Numbered from the stretch's first letter, positions 51,796 through 60,155 are shown. The stretch is 64,000 nucleotides of DNA from Stutzerimonas stutzeri (GCF_024448955.1 NZ_JAMOIH010000017.1:1-64000); one strand, 5' to 3'. Numbers and translations are program-made. The notes: generated by a model not told the origin, from the sequence alone.

Positions 51796-53148
51796 ATGCA
51801 GCTCAGGCACAAGATCGCCGCACTCAGCATCCTGCCACTGCTGCTGGCCGTGGCGGTGGTCTGCGCGCTGGTGCTGTTCCAGAACCAGCGCCTCGGTGAG
51901 CAACAGGCGCAACTGATCGAAAGCAGTATCCTGGCGAGCAAGCAGGCCGAGTTGAAGAACTATGTCGAAATGGCCCTCAGCACCATCGCGCCGCTCTACG
52001 ACGCTGGCCTCGACGATGAAGAAACCCAACGGAAGGTGCTCGCCGCGTTAGGACGCTTCAGTTTCGGCAGCGACGGTTACTTCTTCGTCTACGACCGCAA
52101 CGGGCGCAACCTGATGCATCCGCGGCAGAGCGAGCTGGTCGGCAAGGACCTGTGGAATATGACCGACCCCAACGGTCTGCCGGTGATCCAGGCCTTGATG
52201 CACAGCGCTCAGACCGGCAAAGGCTTCCAGCGCTACGTCTGGCAGAAGCCCTCGACCGGCCAGTTCGCGGCGAAACTGGCCTATGTGGTGATGCTCGAAC
52301 GCTGGGGCTGGATGCTAGGAACCGGCATCTACCTCGAGGATGTGGATCAGGCGATTCTGCAAGTGCGTGAAGAGGTCGCCAGCGGCATCCACACCACCAT
52401 GCTTGCGATTGCTGCCGTGGCGTTGGTGGCCGTATTGCTGGTATTTGCCAGCGGGCTGACGCTGAACGTCAGTGAGCGACGGTTGGCCGATCGCAAGCTG
52501 CAGCTGCTGACTCAGCGCATCGTCAGCCTGCAGGAAGAAGAGCGCTCGCGCGTCTCCCGAGAGTTGCACGACGGCATCAGTCAGCTGCTGGTGTCGATCA
52601 AGTTCCAGTTCGAGCTGGCCAGCCATGAACTGGCCAGCGGCAACCCGAAGGCGCAGACGACGCTTGATATGGGTATCGAGCGACTGGCTGGCGCGATAGG
52701 CGAGGTGCGGCGAATCTCTCACGACCTGCATCCCTCACTGCTCGACACGCTGGGATTATCGGCGGCGATTGGCCAGCTCGTGGCCGAGTTCGAGCAGCGC
52801 AGTGGGCTGAAGATGCGATACAGCAACGCGCTTGGCGACGGAGAACCGGACGATTCGGTGGCCGTCGCGCTGTTCCGGGTCTTGCAGGAGGCGCTGACCA
52901 ATATCGACCGGCACGCCGCGGCGCAGTCTGTTCATATCAGCCTGGACGGGGACGAAGCCTCTGTGCGCTTGCGCGTTCGAGACGACGGCATCGGCTTCGA
53001 CCCGCGTCGGCTCGATAGCATCAAGGGCAGCGGTATCGGCTTGCGCAACATCCGTGAACGGGTGGAGCACTTCGGTGGACGTTTCAGTCTGCTATCTGCC
53101 GCCGGCGGTACCGAGCTGGACGTGACCTTGCCGGCACGGGCCGGCTGA
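51796..53148 (+). CDS. Cache-domain sensor histidine kinase, NarL/DegS type
   Basis: A 450-aa membrane kinase: first helix at residues about 8-28, a periplasmic Cache-type sensor (about 30-195, with FGSDGYFFVYDRNGRNLMHP and WGWMLGTGIYLEDVD), second helix at about 200-220, then a HisKA_3 dimerisation domain with the phosphorylated H258 in SRVSRELHDGISQ and a HATPase domain (EALTNIDRHA, DDGIGFDP, GIGLRNIRERV). Single Cache sensors of this kind often detect small organic acids; the ligand is unknown. Its partner regulator follows after 34 bases. Confidence 0.9.
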   Translation: MQLRHKIAALSILPLLLAVAVVCALVLFQNQRLGEQQAQLIESSILASKQAELKNYVEMALSTIAPLYDAGLDDEETQRKVLAALGRFSFGSDGYFFVYDRNGRNLMHPRQSELVGKDLWNMTDPNGLPVIQALMHSAQTGKGFQRYVWQKPSTGQFAAKLAYVVMLERWGWMLGTGIYLEDVDQAILQVREEVASGIHTTMLAIAAVALVAVLLVFASGLTLNVSERRLADRKLQLLTQRIVSLQEEERSRVSRELHDGISQLLVSIKFQFELASHELASGNPKAQTTLDMGIERLAGAIGEVRRISHDLHPSLLDTLGLSAAIGQLVAEFEQRSGLKMRYSNALGDGEPDDSVAVALFRVLQEALTNIDRHAAAQSVHISLDGDEASVRLRVRDDGIGFDPRRLDSIKGSGIGLRNIRERVEHFGGRFSLLSAAGGTELDVTLPARAG

Positions 53149-53182
53149 CAAACATCGATCCAAATAATAAGAGGCTCGCTCA

Positions 53183-53821
53183 ATGAACCCGAAAGCTCGC
53201 ATTAAGGTGGTACTGATCGACGACCATGCCTTGGTTCGGGACGGCATCCGCGCGTTGCTGATGGCCGTGCCCGAACTGGATGTAGTAGGGGAGGCCGGCT
53301 GCGGTGCCGAGGCGATCGACCTGCTCGAACGTGTGACAGCAGACGTGGTGCTGATGGACATCGGGCTAAAGGACGTCAACGGTCTCGAACTGACGCAATC
53401 GCTCCGCGAGCGCTTTCCAAGGATTCGCGTGCTGATTCTGAGCATGTACGACAACCAGGAATACGTAACCACCTCGGTTAAAGTCGGCGCCCACGGTTAC
53501 GTGCTGAAGGATGCGCCATCGCGCGAAATCATCGTCGCGATCGAAGCGATTGCTGCCGGTAACACCTACTACAGCGAAGGGATTGCCGAGAAACTGGCCA
53601 GCCGCGGCGGCGAAGAGCGCGAACTGACGCCACGCGAGCGCGAGGTGTTGCTCATGCTCGCCCAGGGGCATAACAACAAGACCATGGCGCGTACGCTGCA
53701 AATCAGCGTGCGGACGGTGGAAACCCATCGGCTGAGCATCCGCCGCAAGCTCGATATCGATCGGCCGGCGGATCTGATGAAGCATGCGATGGTGCATGGC
53801 TGGTTGCCGGGACAGCACTAA
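53183..53821 (+). CDS. NarL/FixJ-family response regulator
   Basis: A 212-aa regulator. The receiver domain has the acidic pair D13-D14, the phospho-acceptor D59 (VVLMDIGLKDVNG) and K109. The LuxR-type helix-turn-helix is near residues 150-205 (LTPREREVLLMLAQGHNNKTMARTLQISVRTVETHR). It is the cognate partner of the Cache kinase by position. Confidence 0.93.
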   Translation: MNPKARIKVVLIDDHALVRDGIRALLMAVPELDVVGEAGCGAEAIDLLERVTADVVLMDIGLKDVNGLELTQSLRERFPRIRVLILSMYDNQEYVTTSVKVGAHGYVLKDAPSREIIVAIEAIAAGNTYYSEGIAEKLASRGGEERELTPREREVLLMLAQGHNNKTMARTLQISVRTVETHRLSIRRKLDIDRPADLMKHAMVHGWLPGQH

Positions 53822-53910
53822 CGGCGGCTGTCACGCTCAAACGCAGGCGGTGTGGTCTATTGGCCGTGGCGCTGCCACATCGAATGCAACCAACAGTCTC
53901 CGGAATCTGC

Positions 53911-54372
53911 ATGACTGACAAATCACTCGGAATGAGAGCTCCGCCTCCCTTGGTCTACCTGATCTTCATCGGCGGTGCCTGGGGATTGGCGAGCGGGGTG
54001 CCGCTCGACCTGCCGGTACATGAGCTGGCGTCCTGCGCCGGCTGGGCTTCGATTGTACTGGGCGTCCTGCTGATGGTCTGGGCGGCATGGGAGATGTTTC
54101 GTCATCGCACCACCATCAATCCCTATGGCAAACCGAGCAGCCTGTTGCAGAGCGGGCCGTTCAGCTTTACGCGCAACCCGATCTACCTGGCCGATACGAT
54201 GATCTATTGTGGCATTGCGCTGCTGCTCGCCAGTCTCTGGCCCTGGCTGCTGCTACCCTTGCTGTTTCTCTGCATGCAGCGCACCGTGATCGTTCACGAG
54301 GAACATTTGCTGACGTGTCTGTTTGGCGACGAATACCGCGCTTACCGGCGGCGAGTACGCCGTTGGCTCTGA
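53911..54372 (+). CDS. Isoprenylcysteine carboxyl methyltransferase-like membrane protein
   Basis: A 153-aa protein with about four membrane helices and the ICMT/PEMT-family core: NPYGKPSSLLQSGPFSFTRNPIYLADTMIYCG (about residues 70-101) and EEHLLTCLFGDEYRAYRRRVRRW at the C-terminus. Bacterial members methylate unknown substrates or lipids. ATG 53911 follows GGAA; the frame extends 17 residues upstream without support. It lies between the two-component pair and mapZ. Confidence 0.8.
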   Translation: MTDKSLGMRAPPPLVYLIFIGGAWGLASGVPLDLPVHELASCAGWASIVLGVLLMVWAAWEMFRHRTTINPYGKPSSLLQSGPFSFTRNPIYLADTMIYCGIALLLASLWPWLLLPLLFLCMQRTVIVHEEHLLTCLFGDEYRAYRRRVRRWL

Positions 54373-54435
54373 GCCCGCTTTGGTTGGGGCGGGCTCGTCT
54401 TGTCAGTTCACAGAAGTTTACCGGGAGCCGAAATC

Positions 54436-54819
54436 ATGACCGAAAACACCCACGACCGTCGGCGCTTCCAGCGTATCGACTTCGACGCCGTAACGGAGCT
54501 CGTCCAGGGCCAGAACCGCTGGCCGGTCGAGCTGCACGATCTGTCATTGAAAGGATTGCTGGTCCATCGCCCGTCGAGCTGGGATGCCGACCCCACGCAA
54601 CCGTTCCACGCGCGGATTCGTCTATCCGACGATGCGGAAGTGCGCATGGAGGTCGAGATGGCGCATGCCGAAGGCGAACTGATCGGCCTGGTCTGTCGCC
54701 ATATTGATGTCGAATCGATCAGCCATCTGCGGCGTCTGGTCGAACTCAATCTGGGCGATGAAGCGTTGCTCGACCGCGAGTTGGCTGCGCTCGGCGAGCG
54801 TGACGACGCGAGCCGATAA
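54436..54819 (+). CDS. mapZ: PilZ-domain c-di-GMP receptor, MapZ-like
   Basis: A 127-aa single PilZ domain. The c-di-GMP-binding arginine motif RRRFQR is at residues 8-13 and the DLSLKG motif (DxSxxG) at 35-40. The tail [27 protein letters not shown] closely matches what I recall of P. aeruginosa PA4608 (MapZ), which inhibits the chemotaxis methyltransferase CheR1. ATG 54436 is chosen over an in-frame GTG 12 codons upstream. A radA remnant lies just downstream. Confidence 0.88.
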   Translation: MTENTHDRRRFQRIDFDAVTELVQGQNRWPVELHDLSLKGLLVHRPSSWDADPTQPFHARIRLSDDAEVRMEVEMAHAEGELIGLVCRHIDVESISHLRRLVELNLGDEALLDRELAALGERDDASR

Positions 54820-54921
54820 AGCAAAAAGCCAGAAAACGCTGGAAGGCTGAACGAAAGACGCCTGGGGTTCGACAGACATGTGGGGGCGTGACCTTAGTGT
54901 TCTCCAGCGTTCAGCACTTTT

Positions 54922-55017
54922 TGAACAGCGCGTCCAGCGCCTACCCGAACCGCGCACCTTGCAGCCCCGTCAGCGCATGCTTTGACGCGTCGCCCTTGGG
55001 CGCGATGGCGCGCTTGG
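54922..55017 (-). pseudogene. Decayed radA 3'-end remnant
   Basis: On the minus strand this reads KRAIAPKGDASKHALTGLQ, then GARFG, a TAG stop, and ALDALFK. The end of the intact radA reads KRAIVPKGNAPKEAPAGLQ, IIAVTRLEQ, ALDALFE. About 20 residues match, the reading frame is kept, three codons are lost and one in-frame stop has appeared. At DNA level GCCCTTGGGC and GATGGCGCGCTTG are shared. Orientation is the same as intact radA (57591-58952). Confidence 0.85.
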
Positions 55018-55230
55018 AATTGTGCTGACGGTCTCCGTCCAGGCACTCAGGGGCGGGCGATTCTCGCCGGACTAGCCTGCTCGCCAAACAGTAATAAATC
55101 CGTAAGGAACGCCCGGACTCAGCCGACGAGCCGGGGTCGGTTGCTGCAACGTGCGCTGAAGCGCCTGGCGATCGCGATTTCTCATCGCAGCCGTCAAGCG
55201 AGCCATGGGGAGTGGGTGGGCTCGGTTATC

Positions 55231-55242
55231 TGGTAAGACCGG
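55231..55242 (+). promoter_or_regulatory. Operator O1 for the FadR-type regulator (candidate)
   Basis: TGGTAAGACCGG contains GGTAAGACC, the reverse of the GGTCTTACC core typical of LldR/PdhR-type operators. It lies 24 bases upstream of the dctA -35 element. Confidence 0.6.
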
Positions 55243-55266
55243 TCAGCTCAATTTTCAGATTATCCC

Positions 55267-55294
55267 TTGACTTTACGCTTTAGGTCGCTAGAGA
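55267..55294 (+). promoter_or_regulatory. dctA promoter (candidate)
   Basis: TTGACT (55267-55272), a 16-base spacer and TAGAGA (55289-55294) form a fair sigma-70 promoter about 100 bases before the dctA start, framed by the two operator copies. Confidence 0.6.
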
Positions 55295-55315
55295 CTGGCC
55301 TCGCATTGGACATAC

Positions 55316-55327
55316 CGGTAAGACCAC
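55316..55327 (+). promoter_or_regulatory. Operator O2 for the FadR-type regulator (candidate)
   Basis: CGGTAAGACCAC repeats the GGTAAGACC core of O1 in direct orientation, 85 bases away (about eight helical turns). It lies about 20 bases downstream of the -10, where binding would block transcription. Confidence 0.6.
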
Positions 55328-55392
55328 AATAATCAAGTTCTGGCACCGTACGCAGATCGCGGAAGCTGGAACGCCGACTAGAGATCCTTCCC

Positions 55393-56697
55393 ATGCTCAA
55401 ATGGTGCTCGCGTTCGATATTCCTTCAAGTTGTTCTGGGGTTGATGCTTGGCATCGCCTGCGGACTCAGCTTTCCTGAATTTTCCACTCAGCTCAAACCT
55501 TTGGGCGATGGCTTTATCAAGCTGATCAAGATGCTGATCGGCCTGATCGTCTTCTGCGTTGTCGTCAGTGGTATTTCCGGTGCCGGTGACTTGAAAAAGG
55601 TGGGCCGCATAGGTCTCAAGTCGGTCATCTATTTCGAGGTGCTGACCACCATCGCGCTGGTGATCGGGCTGGTGCTGGCATTCAGTACCGGTGTCGGCAG
55701 TGGCGCCAATATTCATCTGGATGAACTGGCCGCTGCCGATATCGCCGGGTTCGCCGAGCGTGGCCAGCAGATGCAGGGAACGACCGACTTCCTGTTGGCG
55801 CTGATTCCTTCGTCCGTCGTCGGTGCCTTTGCCGAGAACAATATTCTTCAGGTGCTGCTCTTCTCGGTGCTGTTCGGTAGCGCATTGAATCTTGTGGGCG
55901 AGCCGGCTGCCGGCATTTCGAGGCTGATCAATGAGCTGAGCCACGTGATCTTTCGCATCATGGGCATGATCGTGCGCCTGGCGCCGATCGGCGTGTTCGG
56001 TGCCATTGCCTTCACCACTAGTAAATACGGCCTGGAGTCGCTGCAGCATCTGGGCGGCCTGGTTGTGCTGTTCTATGTCACCTGCATCGCCTTTGTCATG
56101 CTCGTCCTGGGCTTCGTGATGCGCTTGTCCGGGCTGAGAATCGTGCCGCTGTTCAAGTATCTGCGTGAAGAACTGACCATCGTCCTCGGAACGGCGTCGT
56201 CGGATGCGGTGTTGCCGCAGATCATGCGCAAGCTTGAGCATCTGGGTATCGGCAGCTCGACTGTCGGACTGGTCATCCCGACTGGTTATTCATTCAATCT
56301 GGACGGCTTTTCCATCTACCTGACACTGGCCATCGTGTTCATCGCTAACGCAACCGGAACGCCGCTGGCGACCTCCGATCTGTTGACGATACTGCTAGTT
56401 TCTCTAATTACCTCTAAAGGCGCCCACGGCATTCCCGGTTCGGCTCTGGTCATCCTCGCCGCAACCCTGACGGCCGTGCCGGCAATCCCGGTGGTGGGGC
56501 TGGTGCTGGTGCTGGCAGTGGATTGGTTCATGGGCATCGGCCGTGCATTGACCAACCTGATCGGCAACTGTGTCGCTACGGTGGCTATCGCTCGCTGGGA
56601 AAAGGATATCGACCTCGATCGGGCGAACAAGGTACTGGCTGGTGATGAGGGTTACGGCTTCCAGGCTCTCAAGGCTAGCTCACCGCTCCAGCATTGA
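55393..56697 (+). CDS. dctA: Dicarboxylate/amino acid:cation symporter, DctA-like
   Basis: A 434-aa DAACS-family transporter with the diagnostic motifs GTASSDAVLPQIMRKLE (about residues 265-281), PTGYSFNLDGFSIYLTLA (about 296-313), ITSKGAHGIPGSALVILAATL and DWFMGIGRALTNLIGNCVATV (about 377-397). It probably takes up C4-dicarboxylates or a related acid with protons or sodium. The only ribosome-binding site is a weak AGAG. A FadR-type regulator follows 74 bases on. The block lies between mapZ and radA, which are neighbours in P. aeruginosa. Confidence 0.88.
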   Translation: MLKWCSRSIFLQVVLGLMLGIACGLSFPEFSTQLKPLGDGFIKLIKMLIGLIVFCVVVSGISGAGDLKKVGRIGLKSVIYFEVLTTIALVIGLVLAFSTGVGSGANIHLDELAAADIAGFAERGQQMQGTTDFLLALIPSSVVGAFAENNILQVLLFSVLFGSALNLVGEPAAGISRLINELSHVIFRIMGMIVRLAPIGVFGAIAFTTSKYGLESLQHLGGLVVLFYVTCIAFVMLVLGFVMRLSGLRIVPLFKYLREELTIVLGTASSDAVLPQIMRKLEHLGIGSSTVGLVIPTGYSFNLDGFSIYLTLAIVFIANATGTPLATSDLLTILLVSLITSKGAHGIPGSALVILAATLTAVPAIPVVGLVLVLAVDWFMGIGRALTNLIGNCVATVAIARWEKDIDLDRANKVLAGDEGYGFQALKASSPLQH

Positions 56698-56771
56698 GGG
56701 GACGGCAGCTCAGGGCTTGAGTCTGTCAGCGTTGGGCTGACAGACTCGGTTGGCCGATACTTGGAATTTTC

Positions 56772-57482
56772 ATGGAGCGAACGGTGATTACCTCGCGGAC
56801 AGTTGTCGATTCAATTGTAGAGAAGCTTCGTTCCGCGCTGGCCCAGGGGCAATGGCGGTCAGGTGAAATGCTGCCCGGGCAGCGTGAACTCGCCGAGCAG
56901 TGGGGCATCAGCCGTCCGAGCCTGCGCGAGGCGATCATCGTCCTGGAAACCCAGGGGCTGTTGCGCACCATGCCCGGCAAAGGGGTCGTCGTGCTCGATG
57001 CGCCAAGCGTACCGGCGGCCCAGGGGAACGTCGCCGTCGCCAGCCTGGAACACGTTCTGCAGCTTCGCTACTCCCTCGAACCCTTCATCGTCGGACTCGT
57101 GGCGCAGGCCATCAGCAGCAAGGAGGTTGGCCAGTTGCGGCTTATCCTGATGGACATGCGCGAGGCCCTCGACGCCAGCGACAGTGAGGCGGGCGCCAAC
57201 GCGTACATCGCTTTTCACGAAGAGCTGTTTACCCTGACATCCAACCCGATTTTTCAGAATGTGGTGCAACAGACCAGCATTGCGCTCAAGCAGAGTGCGG
57301 ACATGCTGCGCAATTCTCCCGAGCATCTGGCCGAGCGGCTGGAGGAAAACGAGGCAGTAGTGCGCGCCATACGCAACAAGAACAGCGCCGTGGCCAGCGC
57401 CGCGATGCGCCGGCACATTCTCATGGAGGGAGCAAGGATGGGCGTTCAGCTGAACATCCCCGACGAACAGCCGGTGCTGTAG
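56772..57482 (+). CDS. GntR-family (FadR/FCD) transcriptional regulator
   Basis: A 236-aa regulator: winged helix-turn-helix at about residues 10-75 (PGQRELAEQWGISRPSLREAIIVLETQGLLR) and an all-helical FCD ligand domain (about 90-225) with EPFIVGLVAQ, AYIAFHEELF and MRRHI supplying metal-binding D/H residues. Relatives such as LldR, PdhR and GlcC sense organic acids. GTG 56784 may be the real start, as GGAG lies six bases before it; ATG 56772 has no such site. It probably controls dctA through the GGTAAGACC operators. Confidence 0.87.
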   Translation: MERTVITSRTVVDSIVEKLRSALAQGQWRSGEMLPGQRELAEQWGISRPSLREAIIVLETQGLLRTMPGKGVVVLDAPSVPAAQGNVAVASLEHVLQLRYSLEPFIVGLVAQAISSKEVGQLRLILMDMREALDASDSEAGANAYIAFHEELFTLTSNPIFQNVVQQTSIALKQSADMLRNSPEHLAERLEENEAVVRAIRNKNSAVASAAMRRHILMEGARMGVQLNIPDEQPVL

Positions 57483-57569
57483 TCCAAAGCCGACTTAGGC
57501 ACGACCGGCCTCTTGGCGTGCATGCTCGGCGTCAGCTCATGGGGCGCAGCCGAGCAACAGCCGGTGCTG
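57466..57569 (+). repeat. 14-bp direct repeat at the end of the regulator gene
   Basis: AACAGCCGGTGCTG occurs at 57466-57479, the last codons of the regulator gene, and again at 57556-57569 in the gap before radA, 90 bases apart. With the preceding bases 17 of 19 positions agree. Confidence 0.7.
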
Positions 57570-57590
57570 ACCGGTACCTGAGTCGTTTCG

Positions 57591-58952
57591 CTACTCAAAC
57601 AGCGCATCCAGCGCCTGCTCCAGACGCGTCACGGCGATGATCTGCAGTCCGGCTGGCGCTTCTTTCGGCGCGTTGCCCTTGGGCACGATGGCGCGCTTGA
57701 AGCCATGTTTGGCCGCTTCCTTCAGTCGTTCCTGGCCGCTGGGCACCGGCCGGATCTCACCGGACAGGCCCACCTCGCCGAATACCAGCAGATCGGTATC
57801 CAGCGGTCGATTGCGCAGGCTGGAAATCACCGCGGCCATCAGCGCCAGATCCGACGCTGTTTCCAGCACTTTCACGCCACCCACCACGTTAATGAACACG
57901 TCCTGATCATAGGTGGGAATGCCGCCGTGGCGATGCAGCACCGCCAGCAGCATGGCCAGGCGGTTCTGGTCCAGGCCGAGGGTGACGCGTCGCGGATTGG
58001 CCATATGACTGGTGTCGACCAACGCCTGCACCTCCACCAGCATCGGCCGGGTGCCTTCCCAAGTGGCCATGACCACGCTGCCGGGCACCGCTTCCTGGGC
58101 GCGGGTGAGGAAGATCGCTGAGGGGTTGGTGACTTCCTTGAGGCCCTTGTCGGTCATGCCGAACACGCCGAGTTCGTTGACCGCGCCGAAGCGATTCTTT
58201 ACCGCGCGCAGCAGCCGCAGACGGCCGTCGGACTCGCCCTCGAAATACAGCACGGTGTCGACCATGTGCTCCAGCACGCGCGGCCCGGCCAAGGCGCCTT
58301 CCTTGGTTACGTGGCCGACGAGGAAGATCGCCGTGCCGCTCTGCTTGGCAAAACGCACGAGCAACGCCGCGCTTTCGCGCACCTGGGCGACGCCGCCTGG
58401 GGCCGATTGCAGCTGCTCGGTGAAGATGGTCTGGATCGAGTCGATGACCATCACCTTGGGCTTTTCCAGCCGTGCGGTGGCGATGATGGATTCGATGCAG
58501 GTCTCGGTCATCACCTTCAATTTGTCCTGCGGCAGGTCCAGCCGCCGTGCGCGCATGGCGACCTGCTGTTGTGATTCTTCGCCAGTGACGTACAGCGCCG
58601 GGAAACGCTGGGCGATGGCGCACAGCGTCTGCAGCAGAATGGTGGATTTGCCAATGCCGGGGTCGCCGCCGATCAGCACCACCGAACCATCCACCAGGCC
58701 GCCGCCGAGCACACGGTCCAGTTCACCGGATGCGGTGGAAAAGCGCGGCACTTCCTCGACGCTGACCTCGGCCAGGGTTTTGATATTGGCCTGTTCACCC
58801 GCCCAGCCGGCACGCCCGGACGGCGGTGCGGCGCCGTCGATGATCGTTTCGACAAGGGTGTTCCAGGCGCCGCAATCACCGCACTGGCCGGCCCACTTGG
58901 GAAAGGTCGAGCCGCACTCGGTGCAGCCGTACATGCGCTTGGCCTTGGCCAC
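57591..58952 (-). CDS. radA: DNA repair protein RadA
   Basis: RadA (453 aa) is a RecA-like branch-migration helicase. It has the zinc finger C10, C13, C24, C27 (YGCTECGSTFPKWAGQCGDC), Walker A GGDPGIGKST near residues 97-106, the RadA motif KNRFGAVNE (about 258-266) and a C-terminal Lon-like domain. The start is GTG 58952 with GGAG six bases upstream, giving M-AKAKRMYGC; a longer frame to 59027 is not conserved. A degenerate duplicate of its last ~35 codons lies at 54922-55017. Confidence 0.96.
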   Translation of the reverse strand: MAKAKRMYGCTECGSTFPKWAGQCGDCGAWNTLVETIIDGAAPPSGRAGWAGEQANIKTLAEVSVEEVPRFSTASGELDRVLGGGLVDGSVVLIGGDPGIGKSTILLQTLCAIAQRFPALYVTGEESQQQVAMRARRLDLPQDKLKVMTETCIESIIATARLEKPKVMVIDSIQTIFTEQLQSAPGGVAQVRESAALLVRFAKQSGTAIFLVGHVTKEGALAGPRVLEHMVDTVLYFEGESDGRLRLLRAVKNRFGAVNELGVFGMTDKGLKEVTNPSAIFLTRAQEAVPGSVVMATWEGTRPMLVEVQALVDTSHMANPRRVTLGLDQNRLAMLLAVLHRHGGIPTYDQDVFINVVGGVKVLETASDLALMAAVISSLRNRPLDTDLLVFGEVGLSGEIRPVPSGQERLKEAAKHGFKRAIVPKGNAPKEAPAGLQIIAVTRLEQALDALFE

Positions 58953-59067
58953 GGGGAACTCCGCGTCGGGAAAATGGAGTCGCATGATAACGGCTGGCTT
59001 GATCGGCATCAGCCACAAAGGGCGCAAGACGCGCCAGACTGCATGAAACCGTCCCGGAGTGAGACCT

Positions 59068-59502
59068 ATGCGCCATCTGCTGTTTCTTCACCTGCTCGGT
59101 GCCAGCGTCTGGGTCGGCGGCCATCTAGTGCTGCTGTTCAGCGTCTTGCCCAGTGCGTTGCGTGGTCGCGATGTGCAACCGGTGCGCCATTTCGAGCAGC
59201 TTTACGAACGGGTCGGCATTCCTGCCCTGTTGCTGCAGATCATCACGGGAGTTTGGCTGGCCGGGCGCTGGTTGCCGCATTCGCAGTGGTTCGGCGACTC
59301 ACCCATCGCTCAGCTAGTCCAGGCCAAGCTGATCTTACTGGCGCTCACCGCGGCGCTGGGCGTGCATGCGCGGCTGGCGCTGATTCCGAAGCTGGACGCG
59401 CAGCGCCTGCCGCAGTTGGGCGTGCATATTGTGCTGATTACTCTGACGGCGGTGGCGTTCGTCTGGGTCGGGTCGGGATTCCGGTTTGGTGGGTTGTTCT
59501 AG
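59068..59502 (+). CDS. CopD-like small membrane protein
   Basis: A 144-aa protein with four membrane helices (HLLFLHLLGASVWVGGHLVLLF; VGIPALLLQIITGVWLAG; LVQAKLILLALTAALGVHARL; VHIVLITLTAVAFVWVG). The histidines in HLLGASVWVGGH and VHARL recall CopD-family copper proteins. ATG 59068 follows GGAG; a GTG at 59059 is possible. It is divergent from radA, as I recall for P. aeruginosa PA4610. Function unproven. Confidence 0.75.
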   Translation: MRHLLFLHLLGASVWVGGHLVLLFSVLPSALRGRDVQPVRHFEQLYERVGIPALLLQIITGVWLAGRWLPHSQWFGDSPIAQLVQAKLILLALTAALGVHARLALIPKLDAQRLPQLGVHIVLITLTAVAFVWVGSGFRFGGLF

Positions 59503-59570
59503 CAGGCCGTCAAAACCCACCGCCAACGGCCACCCAGCAGGCATGTGCGAGCACGCGGCTGGTCGTACGC

Positions 59571-59628
59571 TAGGGGCCGAACTTGTTCGGCCTTTGTGAA
59601 TCGGTGGCCGAATGAATTCGGCCCTACG
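59571..59628. repeat. Inverted pair of a second REP-like family
   Basis: TAGGGGCCGAACTTGTTCGG continues to CC (59571-59592), and GGCCGAATGAATTCGGCC (59606-59623) is followed by CTACG. Both share a GTAGGGCCGAA core on opposite strands and are 13 bases apart. The core differs from the GTAGGGTGGGCT family elsewhere in the window. Confidence 0.8.
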
Positions 59629-59679
59629 GTTAGCAGGCGGTTGAGCCCGTCGTGGCGGCGGGCTTGGTTCTTGGACGGC

Positions 59680-59937
59680 TTAGCCGCAGCAGCCGCCACA
59701 GCAACTGCCGGAGGCACGCTTGAGGTCGCGGGCGATATCGCCCTTCAAAGTCTCACGCTCCTGCTTGAGCGCCTCGAGCGACGCGTCGTCCAGGTTTGCG
59801 GCGCTGCTGATGCGCTTGTCCAGCGCTTCGTATTCCTCAGTCTTACGGGCGAAGACTGGGTTTTCCATGCGCAGTTTTTGCAGCTGCTCGCGCTTTTCTG
59901 GGAAGTCCTTGATCAATGCGTGATGTTCGACGTGCAT
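59680..59937 (-). CDS. YdcH/DUF465-family small protein with C-terminal cysteine cluster
   Basis: An 85-aa, mostly helical protein (MHVEHHALIKDFPEKREQLQKLRMENPVFARKTEEYEALDKRI region is the DUF465 core). It ends SCCGGCCG, four cysteines in the last seven residues, which ordinary YdcH proteins lack. No signal peptide. The cysteine tail may bind metal. AGGAGC-type bases precede ATG 59937. Confidence 0.8.
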   Translation of the reverse strand: MHVEHHALIKDFPEKREQLQKLRMENPVFARKTEEYEALDKRISSAANLDDASLEALKQERETLKGDIARDLKRASGSCCGGCCG

Positions 59938-60155
59938 GGAGCTGCTCCGGGAATGTACTGGGGAGCCGCTACCTTAGCGTTGCGGCCTATTTACCCGGTT
60001 GACGGCGATCAAGCGATCAATAACCTCGCGCTCCAGCCGTCGGAGTGTGGCCGCTCTGGTATGCGATCCGAAGGGTGCCTATGCTCTACAACGGTTGTTA
60101 CGCCGTATTACGACGGCATTCCGATGCAAGCCAATTACCGTAAGGATTTTTCGAT

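Larger units (their letters stand above)
54820..55392. other. Intergenic region mapZ-dctA with a radA remnant and dctA control region
   Basis: This 573-base stretch holds no intact gene. From left to right: inverted repeats AACGCTGGA (54835-54843) and TCCAGCGTT (54903-54911); a decayed radA 3' end (54922-55017); about 200 bases I cannot assign; then two operator-like sites flanking a promoter (55231-55327). Confidence 0.7.

Noticed and set aside
54982-55236. 84-codon open frame between mapZ and dctA
   Set aside because: It runs across the radA remnant on the opposite strand, has no ribosome-binding site and no recognisable sequence.
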